From assembly GCA_964030785.1 (NCBI GenBank), contig OZ034971.1, positions 10,902,579 to 10,966,578 on the forward strand: 64,000 bases of DNA. Reading direction: 5' to 3'. The position numbers were made by a program, and so were the translations under genes. Position 1 is the stretch's first letter, and each line of letters starts with the position of its first letter. The DNA is from Siderastrea siderea (Eukaryota; Cnidaria; Anthozoa; Scleractinia; Rhizangiidae). Below, piece after piece: positions 10,705 through 19,949 of this stretch. The notes beneath the pieces were generated by a model. That model was given only the letters and a program-made list of their open reading frames with translations, did no database searches and had not been told where the DNA came from.

Positions 10705-11113
10705 GGCAGGGACTGGTGTTAGTCATGGTCGCGGACCATCTCGCGTGATTTCCGTTCGTCATGTGTAAACAGGGGCGATCGTCAGTTACGCAGACCATAG
10801 CTGGATCGCTGTTGTGTTGAAGTCTGATTGTTTATTGTCTTTTCAATCTTTTGTAATACGTCATTTGTTTACCACAACATTCGCGACACCAAGAAACTGC
10901 CGCAACTCCACAAGAAGTATGCCGCCAGCATTGCAACCACACAACAAACCATAAAATTTTTCTTCAACCAAAACTGCAATTAACAAGTGTTACCAATGTT
11001 CACGCGGGTCGTCACGCAGTCCAAATTAAAACGTTATCTGACCACTCAAATCACTCCTGACAGATATACGGCCATAGACTGCATTGAATGCCACAGAAAA
11101 TAAAATCAGCTTT

Positions 11114-11215
11114 AACCCTTTCACTCTCAGAGTTCAACCTCTGCTAATGTTGCTAAGCAACCGAGCGGGACTTGCTCCTGGTTTCGATCTTTGGTTCCTT
11201 TGAGGGTGAAAGGGT
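11114..11215. mobile_element. Short TIR/MITE-like element
   Basis: The ends AACCCTTTCACTCTCA and TGAGGGTGAAAGGG are inverted copies about 100 bases apart. Also present in the other block at 53744-53845. No clear target duplication seen. Confidence 0.55.
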
Positions 11216-11240
11216 GTGACTGATTGTGTGACAGCAGCTT

Positions 11241-11247
11241 TATAAAA
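11241..11247 (+). promoter_or_regulatory. Possible TATA box upstream of the 11311 frame
   Basis: TATAAAA lies 64-70 bases before an ATG that opens a 128 base frame with a good donor. In the U4 block the same site reads TATGAAAA, so the box is damaged there. Suggestive only. Confidence 0.3.
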
Positions 11248-11310
11248 ACGTTTTTGTTCCCTGTTCTAGTGCGCTATACTGCGCAATAAAAGAAAAATAA
11301 GACAGTGCAA

Positions 11311-11438
11311 ATGAGTTATGACATTGCTAAAGGCAGCTTAAGCGCTAACAGACCTTTAGAAAACAGTGGCAAGATGTCGGTTAAGCAAATCCTCCAAGAA
11401 AATCTGAAGAAATACCGACACCCATTGTCCAATCTGAG
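11311..11438 (+). CDS. Candidate first exon, unknown protein
   Basis: An ATG at 11311, preceded by an in-frame TAA at 11287, opens 42 codons and two bases up to a strong donor, CTGAG|GTGAGC at 11439 (phase 2). The peptide begins MSYDIA and holds SVKQILQENLKKY, which looks like an EH1-type SVxxIL core with Met in place of Phe. A TATA box lies upstream. The matching exon in the other block (53941-54068) keeps the frame and donor but differs by two amino-acid changes (Lys to Asn, Leu to Pro) and no silent ones. No partner exon was found. It may be the start of an unannotated gene, a relic or chance. Confidence 0.3.
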
Positions 11439-12650
11439 GTGAGCAATAAACTCTCCTACAATTGCCGTACTTCCGCTTGTCCCGCAGGAGTACGCTAATG
11501 AGATTCATGTTCTCATCACGAAGTGTTCCCTAACCAACTCTGTCAAACATGAAGTTATATGGAAATTACAGATAACTTTGTGTAATATCCGAGTTTTTGG
11601 ACATAAGTGACGGAAATTCTAAAATGCCGGGTACATAGTTTCACAATATGCAGGCGGCGTGACTTAAACTTTACAACCTCGCGACCAAACACAGGACGAA
11701 CTACAGCGGTGAAAAACATTAGCTTGAACAACACACCTAAAACATTTGAAATGAAAATTAAATAAATTATATATGAGATTGGCTCTGCTCTATGTACATG
11801 AAAATGGACTTACTATCAACACTATAAACAAAGTCGACGCCATTTATCACTATTCGGCGAACCAAACCACTATGTTATTTAAATTTGTTTTACAGAACCA
11901 AACATGTTAACTACGATTACTTGACATTAAAGCGACACAGTGACATAAAAAGCGACACTTTTGCTTTAAACGTAATTTTGATATTTACACGATTTTGGCA
12001 AGAATTAAAGCGGATTTACTGCATTTAAAACTTAAATAGTAAAATGTAATAATTTCTACCTGAAGTAAACACAACAGGATATAAAATCCACAACGCAAGA
12101 TTTCTTACATTGCTTGCAAAAAGTCGTTTTTCTTTTCTTCTTTTTTGTTTTTGTTTTTGAACTATTGGAGACAGCACTTTTTTTAAAGTGTTACAGTTAT
12201 TAAATTATAGTTTCAATAAAACATTCTTAGTATGATTAATTGTATTGTGCATGCGGATGAATGACTACGTTATCTTCTGCCACAACTGGCTTATTGGACG
12301 CAAGTGTTACTTATCAACTATACAAGTTTTTTGCACAAGAGAAAATTAAGTGCTATTGCAACAGCTGAAAGGGATAAATCTCACGAGTCGCTTGCAAAAA
12401 CAGTTGCATAAACACTGTGCAACACCTGTGAGATCTGTCACATTTCGCAAATAAAAACGTTGAGAGACATGCTCAACGTTTTCGGCATATTGCAAAATGC
12501 ATATTGCAATGACGAAAAACTTTCGTTTACGAAAAAATATGTTTCCATATAATCGTCAACGATCACTCGATAGCAGAAAAAAAGAAGGGATTATACGGAA
12601 ATGTGGCACTTAGCGATTCACGAATCGATCAGGTTGCAGGCCTACGGAAA

Positions 12651-13005
12651 GCCAGGTTTCTAGAAAGGGTCGCTAACGATCAATCAGGGTTGGTAACGGC
12701 AGCAGTCGTTTGCGATCTCTAGTGATCGTTAGTGATCGTCGGTGATCGTTATTGATCGTAGGTAACAGTTAGCAATTCATTGTTGGTGATCATTGGCGAT
12801 CGTTTGCGATAGTTGTTACTGTAAGCGATCGTTAGTGGTCGTTAGTTATCGTTGGTGATCGATAGCGATCGCTAGTGATCGTTGGTGATCGTTAGCGATC
12901 GTTAGTGATCTTTGGTGATCATTAGCGATTGTTAGTGAAAGTTGGCGATCGTTGGTCACAATGTTAGCGACCTTTCAGTGAGTAGCGATCATATGAAAAC
13001 CAGCC
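12651..13005. mobile_element. TIR element with expanded GATCGTTRG minisatellite
   Basis: The ends are loosely inverted copies (GCCAGGTTTC...TCGCTAAC and AGCGATCATATGAAAACCAGCC). They match the ends of the elements at 28482 and 39000. The interior from about 12680 to 12990 is a run of degenerate 10 base units such as GATCGTTAGC, GATCGTTAGT and GATCGTTGGT, rich in GATC and CGATCG. Repeated in the U4 block at 55278-55630 with small unit differences. Confidence 0.7.
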
Positions 13006-13246
13006 TTCAGTGTAAAGTTTTCAGCTGAGGGGTGTGACATTCCTTCCCTGCCCTGCAACTTAACAAATGGGCCAGTGATTGATACTACTACAAAAACACC
13101 TGAAAAAACAAGTACGAGAGTTGTGAAATTATGAATATATGAAGGTCATATATTTGAACAGCGGAATGAAGAAATAAATGTAAAGAAGATCCTCGCAGTT
13201 ATTAACACAACTTATGCAGTTGCGAAAAGAAAGCCTGAAAAAATCA

Positions 13247-13317
13247 GGCTTGCCAGGATTCGAACCCTGACCTCTGATATACCGGTGCAGCGCTCTAACC
13301 GATCGAGCTAACAAGCC
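13247..13317 (-). pseudogene. tRNA-like sequence, probably SINE-derived
   Basis: Read on the minus strand, 71 bases show an acceptor pair (GGCTTGT with GCAAGCC), a perfect D-arm stem (GCTC/GAGC) with a box-A-like core, and a T-arm with box-B-like GGTTCGAATCC. The anticodon arm pairs only for three bases and position 33 is C, not U, so a working tRNA is unlikely. A hairpin GCCTGA-AAAAA-TCAGGC sits at its 3' end. The copy at 55872-55942 is near-identical. It is best read as a tRNA-derived SINE head or tRNA pseudogene with Pol III promoter boxes. Confidence 0.6.
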
Positions 13318-13608
13318 AACTGGGAGCTGGTCATTAAATTGGTTCGTAATATACCCGGGAACGATGAAGATGAAATTATGAATATATAAAGTTCATATAT
13401 TTGAAATGCGGAATGAAGAAATAAATGTAAAGAAGATCCTCGCAGTTATGTTACGAGAGTTGTGTCGGTTTATAATACAGCACTTTTACACAACACAACA
13501 ACGGCACATCCTCTGTCGTCCACCGCCAACACTCGGGGGAGGGGCGACAGGGGCAAAGTATTCATGTACTCTTAGTTCTGGAAGATGAGCCTGCAAACAA
13601 AAAATAAC

Positions 13609-13934
13609 CACGTGAACATTACTGCAGTGACACTAACTTCAATTACGTCAGAGACTTAAAATCACGTGAATTAGGAAGCCAACAACAAATCACGTGAATT
13701 AGGGCGAGTCAACAAAAAAACACGTGAATAAGGAAGAGTCAACAAGAACTCACGTGAATTTGGACAAGTGAAAAGTTGACTTATAAGAGACAGCAAATCG
13801 TGGAAGTTCAAACGAAATATTGTAAATATGTACATTGGGTCAAACACACGTCGCCATGTGAAACACAGAAAGGATTACGTGCATGAACAAAGAGTAGGAC
13901 ATTTGAGACATTTCAAACTGCGGGGCATCACGTG
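13609..13934. promoter_or_regulatory. Row of CACGTG E-boxes
   Basis: CACGTG occurs at 13609, 13663, 13691, 13721, 13751 and 13929. The middle three intervals are 28-30 bases and the context CACGTGAATWAGG is repeated, so this is a short degenerate tandem repeat centred on a bHLH (Myc/USF/Mitf-type) site. Five sites persist in the U4 block (56234-56381). A regulatory role is inferred, not shown. Confidence 0.5.
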
Positions 13935-16900
13935 AAAATACAAGGAACCATGGAGGCGATCACGCGATCTAAGGCAGTGGCTGCATGAATTAATAGTTAC
14001 GCTTCATCTTGGAGTGTACTCTGAAAAAAAAAAGTGGAATATAAAATGACCAAATAGAATGCAATAGTTACCCTGAGTTTCCTTGTTCCTGCTTTTGTGA
14101 TGAGCTGAACGGTCGAAGAGTTCCACTCTTTTAAGTTGATGGCAATTACTAATGTGTTAAAAAGTAAATATTTTTCATAGTGACAACTTACCATCTATGA
14201 ACTGAGCATGCGCTAGTGGGACTGGATTATGGTTATTTTTGGGAAATTTATTCTATCATTGGATTGAACCACTATTTCATTTCTTTTGCTATCGGCAAAA
14301 GACATACCAGTGTTTTTCCAAACAAAGTTGTTTTTCGTTCTGGTGTGGCCGAATTTCCTGTCTAGGGACGCCATTTTGATTTTCGCAAGACAGATTGTAA
14401 ACCAGGACTCGCACGCGCAGCTAATTAATGCTAATTCTTCTTAAAGTGTCACTCTTGTAACACAAAGTTGATTCCTTGTTTCCATGGATTCATGGCAAAA
14501 ACGTTAATGTTTGGGAGAAGGTACCATAACTTATGGAAAGGACTTAATTATGACATAAACGCACAATATAATTTTATTTGCTTCTATAGCTTTAACCATT
14601 TAAAGCCCATTTGGCACTGTGCTCATTTATAAAAGTAACAAAAACTTTTATCAGCAGGCGTCTTATATTTGTATGAAACATATATATTGTGAGCAACACC
14701 TCTAACAAGCGGCTTTGTCACTCCACTGCCCAAATAGTAGAATTCTAAGTTTTTAAGCGCCGTTGACATAAGCAAATTTTGTTGCGGCGATGGTTAGTGC
14801 GTTTTGTGTCAAATATCAGCTTTTTGTTACGATGTTACGACAATTTTCTGCAATTCGATCGATTGCTGTGTAGTGAGTGTGGTCGAAGCAGCTGCGAGGT
14901 GACTATGAACAGCTTTTTGGGATACCGATACGCACTCTGCTCCGTCGCGTCAAATTCGCAAACAAATACCCGTGAAATCGCACTAAAATCGAGGCTGGAT
15001 TTCACAAGCGATTTTAGAAAACCAACTCAAAAAGTTCAGAGAAGAGTTGCGTAAGTTTTGTGGTTCCATGTGGCCCTTGTGTGGAATTGATGACTAGCAA
15101 GCAAAAGTAAAGTTGCAAAAGGCCGCACGCAGCAATTTGTTTTGTTTTCGGTCTTCAAGACATCAGTATTACAACTGCCTCAAGCAGATTAATTCTATCA
15201 AGAAATAAGCTTTTGGTAATAAGGCCATGCCCCTCCCCCTCCCCCTCCAACACCCATAAAGCTTTTTGACGGTCTGTGTTCACAACAGGGAACCCAACAT
15301 ACTTAGACTCAGCCTGCGTAGTGTTTCCGTGTTTTTTCCTGTTTGTCGTTTTTTTAGGTGTTGGTCGCTTTTTGGCAGCGTGGCTATAAAGTAATAAAAT
15401 ACTTTCAGCACACGGAAAAACCCACGAAAATGCTTACTACACAGGCTAACTTGTAGCTTTACATTGGTGGTGTAAAATTAATATCTCTAGATTCTAAACG
15501 TTTTCTTCCTAGCGATAGATTAAGTAGAGTGAAGTTGAGTTGAGATTTTTCAAGTCTGTAGTGAAACAATTCTCACTTGCTCGACGATTTAAAAAGATTA
15601 CGTTCCAAAAAAGCTCTTCAAATGTCCCTCATCTCTTTGTAAATTAGGAGACTAGGGTTTGTTCGAAAAGTTTGTGCACCACCTTTGAAGCCCTTCATTC
15701 TGGGCTTTTATTGCAGTAATCCTGCAATGTCGCATCTTGGAATAAACCCTACTTAAAGCTAAATAGGACCAGATGACAAGTTAAACTTACAAGTTTTTGT
15801 AAACCCGACCACCAGAGAGATAAGTGATTCAAAGTTGAGTCAGTAATCTAAAGAAAGCAAAGAGGCTGAATTATAACATCAACATCATATATGTATGCTC
15901 CTTAATCCGTAACTCTACTACATTGTAAATTTCCCTGTAACGTAAATTTCAGGTTACTTGTAGTCAACAGCAACAATATACATTTTATTTTTCATTTGTG
16001 GCACAAGATGGTTACTGTTTTCGCCATTTTGACTGCAATTTAATTTGTAACTGAATTTTATCACAACCTGGACAACCAAAGACATGTACTTTTCGAATGG
16101 CAAAAAATTAAAATGCTCGTACACATCTAATGTCAGTGAAATTTTCATTTTCATACTGCTACTTAAAGACAACGTGTTGGTATATAATATAACAAAAACC
16201 TCACCAAAACGCATTCCTCCAAGTCCAATCGCTGAAGTTTGTTACAACCCGTGACAACAAACGAAACACATGGAAATTAAAAATGCTTTTTCCAGATTAC
16301 CAAATCATTGGTCAAAACAGGACTAATGATACATTTCTATTTGACTATTAGTTTATGAATCCAGACAAAACCAATTTCATTTCCATTCCAAAAGCACATG
16401 AAGTATGCAGTTCATTAAAGTACGGGCCTTTGAGGGCAACTCTCAAATTCTTGAGAGCCTTGGCTTGACAAAGATCTCGTACAGTGAAAACCCAAACTCC
16501 AACCACGCAATACGGAATAAAACTCAGGACTTTTGAAGGGGCCGTGTGACCAGATTCAAGGGTATTTTTACATAAGAAAATTTCATGAATAAGGGAGCAT
16601 TTGTTCCGTCCAAAATAAAAAGGCGGTAAAAACGAGGTGGCCATATTACTGTGCCTTTCAACAACAAGCGAAGTCTAAAGTTCATGACTCAACCGTTACG
16701 TTTCCACTCCTGTCAATTATCATAGTAGGTCTTTCAAATTTCAGCTCAACGGGGGAAAAAGGTCAAGTTTGCACGCTATGTTCGTGGATTTTGATCCAAG
16801 TTAGTTTTAATCATTCAGTTAATTTTCACGCTTTGCTAATTGTTGGCATAACTATAGTTTAAAATTAAAATCAATGATAAAAACAAGGAACAGCGTTGCA

Positions 16901-18761
16901 TCACGAGTTCCGCGGGCGATCGGCCACGTGAAATGCCTCAAATTAAACCCGCGAAAATAGTAGCCAATCAAAATGCGCTTTTGGAATGATGAAACGGATT
17001 CAAACTGAGGACCAATCAGATCATTTTCCACACATTCCAGGAAAAGTCAAGAGGCCTTTTGAACATGATTATCAATGGTAAATCACAGACGCCCATCTCC
17101 GATTTTTTTTCCTGAGGAGAACGGGTGGCTGTACACAGACTATCCCCATGACAGCATTGTCAATGCAAGTTTGACGTGATGGAGTCTTCATAGAGTTCCA
17201 GGACAGCACACCTTGTTCCTTACTTTTATCACTGTTTTGTCATTTTAAAATGTGTAACCAAGACTTCACGCATTAAAATTTACTAGCTGCTACCCGTGAA
17301 CAATCCAACACGCAACAAAAATGTCATGCCTGTTTTCGCGCGAGCAAGGAATTCGAAGGTTTTTTGCTTCTTAAAGCAAATGCATTTGTTATTTGGCCGG
17401 GGAAAGGTTACTGAGGACTATTCTATCTGTTTTAATTCACTGTTTAGCTAAGGACGCGATGTTTTAAAAACCGATACTAATCAGGCATAAGGGGCCGAAA
17501 TTAACCACACATCAATAGACATGGCGCGGTGTTTGCTTGCTGAGAGAAACGTGCGACTTTGTCAGGAAATTCTCTAAAGTGGATCTTTTCGATTTAAAAC
17601 CAAATTGGGCACATCCTTGCCAGGAAAGTAGAGAAATGGTGTGGCTTTGGCTTTTTGTAACTTAGCCGTTTTTCCATGATGGGTGGACAACAGTTCTCTC
17701 ATCGCCTATTAATTATATATAATCAAGATATAGATTTTATGACTGACAGTGGTACAAGATGCAATCATTAGTTGAGTTTTGAAGTTCAGAGTTTTCGTGT
17801 TTTTGAAAGGTACTTTAACGGGGTGGCATCAGAGTTGGGTTGCACTGTACCACCCCGAATCTGCTCAGTTATTTTAGGCCAGGATGTAAAAACCTTACCC
17901 TGCAAAGAGCTGCAAAACCCCTGTAAACTGCAGCTGTGAACACTGAGCAGCTTCTTATGCCCTGCAGCACAAAAGTGGACATTGTGTCATGACAGTTACA
18001 TGTTGCAGTATTTTACTGCATTCCCGACAATCTGATGGTGCACCAAGACTGTCGAATGTATCTCTTTGCAAACCGAGCTTGAGAATTTAAAGGTGTATAG
18101 AGACATGTATAGTAACCTAAAGCCTTTAACTTTGCAGGGTTTAGAGTTTGCAAAAGTCATGTAAAATTAACCGGCTAGATTTCGCGGGTGAAATCTTCGC
18201 GATAGTTGACGTATCATACAGAAAACTGAGTGAAATGTATAGGTTGTAGTACAAGAAAAAGAGTTTGATCCTCAGAACAAGTAAATAACCCGAAACAAAT
18301 CTTTTTCGGTGAAGGGTGTAGTACGTTACCACCCTAGATTTGGGCTATTGGAAACAATAGTAACACCTTTACTTTTCCAATCTTTGGAGTAATTTTTGCA
18401 GGTTCGATTTTCGCAATTCTTTGGCAGTGCGCAAAAATTACTGAAATTAAATGCTATGTGAAAATGTGAGGCGTAAGAGTAGTCTATTTCAATTCTCTTC
18501 ACCTTACTACTGCAGAATTTATTAAAACTGTGGAGTCCCGTGATCTCCAATCCCGAATATCTTGAATTAAATTCCGTTATCCCGAACTTCCAGGGCCCAG
18601 TTGCATAAAGCAACTTAAGACTAAATTTCTTGGATGGCAATAAAACGTTGTCCAACACCATGCAACGTCGTTCAGAAGCACAGTCTAAAATCATTCAACA
18701 CTGAGTAAGCTCAGACGCGTTTAAACTGCTGTATTTAATGTTGAACGGTATTCATTGAAAA

Positions 18762-18821
18762 TGAACAAATGCTTTTGATCTATATATGACTGTTGTATCT
18801 AAGCCCCCGGCCAAAAACATT
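18762..18821. other. 60 bp micro-inversion relative to U2/U3
   Basis: The 60 bases here are the reverse complement of 41088-41147 in D3 and of 32152-32224 in D2, while the sequence on both sides stays collinear. D4 (61236-61295) has the same orientation as D1. The D2 version holds an expanded G run. Confidence 0.8.
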
Positions 18822-18916
18822 AAGCAAACTATTTTTTGATAGTAGAAATTTTGTACAAAAGCTACAGATTCTTTTACTTCCTTCTGTTAGATCAGATCTT
18901 GGAACAAAGCCACTAA

Positions 18917-19949
18917 AGGGGCCGACCATTTAACTCTTGAGGGGGGGGGGGGGGGTGTGGATGATTTCGAAAAAAAATTTCCTGCAAGCCCTTGTCGGAA
19001 GAAAAAAATTGCATGCAGCACAAATGAAATAGAAAAAAAATTCTTGCACTGCTGCAAGCAAGAAAAAAAATGTTGCAAAGCTATTTCATCATTCCAGGGG
19101 GACTTTACAAAATCCCAGCAAAACTGCAACCATTCTTCCCTTGCTCCCTTTAAACTCTGGAGTTGGTTATGCTTCAGAATGTGCAATGCATTCTTAGCTT
19201 TATAGGGTCCGACAATCTGTGAGCCAGCGAGCCACTCCAGTTAGCTTAAATCACACTCTGGTTTAGCCAAAACAACATTCCGGTTAGCCTACAGTTATTA
19301 GCTTTAATAGGTAGCTTGCGGTTAGCCCTATATAATGGGATATAAAGGGATTTCTGGCTTGCACGGTTCACAAGGCTCGCGAGTCATAGGAGTCATGTAA
19401 CTAGTGAATAGCAGCATTAACCATGTTTCGAAGTGGACTGAAAAAAGGCTGAGCAAAAATTATAAGTGCTATTTTTCAAATAAGACCATGATCAACTAAC
19501 TTCAATTCTGCTTTCACATTTGTTTTTGAGATTTCAGTCCACTTTTAAATTTTAACTTGTGATTCTAGCAGTAATTACCATGCTATGAGCATTTCTGAAC
19601 TAAACATTTTCAAATCTACCTGTGGAGCATCACTAATATTATGACGTAATATTAAATGAGTGTAAAGAATGTCTTTCCGACAAAACATGTTAAGGCTTTG
19701 CAGCTCCATATTGAACTATTACAACAATAACCACAATGTAAATGTAAATACATTCTGTAAATGTAAACACATGACACTTTTTTGAGGAAAAAAAATCCTG
19801 CAGAGAAATGAAGAGGAAAAAAATATTCTGCAGAGCATTTAGATGGGAAAAAAATATCCTGCCCACCAGGTTGCTAGAAGAAAAAAAGCTTGCTGACCAG
19901 AAATCATCCACCCCCCCCCCCCCCCCTTAAGAGTTAAATGGTCGGCCCC
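18917..19949. mobile_element. Harbinger-like MITE with long TIRs
   Basis: About 1033 bases with terminal inverted repeats of at least 44 bases beginning GGGGCCGACCATTTAACTCT and running through a G tract to GTGGATGATTTC. Flanked by TAA (18914-18916 and 19950-19952). The matching sites in D2 (about 32310) and D3 (about 41231) are empty and read CACTAATAG or AACTAATAG. A 3 bp TAA duplication and G-rich ends fit PIF/Harbinger. The interior has A-rich tracts with ctgcagag-type repeats and no transposase. The other block has it at 61391-62467. Confidence 0.88.

Larger units (their letters stand above)
8760..18615. other. U1/U4-specific 9.9 kb block
   Basis: In U2 and U3 the sequence passes almost directly from the 'aagcagtatctaag' region to 'tttcttggatggcaat'; in U1 and U4 about 9.9 kb lies between. 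It contains the elements listed separately (10426, 11114, 12651, 13247), an E-box row and one candidate exon at 11311. The remainder (8760-10425, 14000-18615) is AT-rich, has C-rich runs at 9945-9985 and 15225-15245, and holds no open frame with recognisable motifs. I cannot tell whether it is an insertion in U1/U4 or a deletion in U2/U3. Confidence 0.55.

Noticed and set aside
12680..12990. CRISPR-like array
   Set aside because: Units are contiguous, degenerate and only 10 bases long with no spacers; the genome is eukaryotic.
13247..13317. Functional tRNA gene
   Set aside because: The anticodon arm does not pair fully and U33 is missing; a tRNA-derived repeat is more likely.
16348..16644. 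Minus-strand 98-codon frame with a counterpart at 58829-59161
   Set aside because: The frame is shifted between the two copies and no motif is seen.
17095..17180. Coding exon reading PEENGWLYTDY
   Set aside because: The same 'cctgaggaraa...ggctgtacac' motif recurs in non-coding D regions (21067, 33031, 41960), so it is a dispersed repeat.
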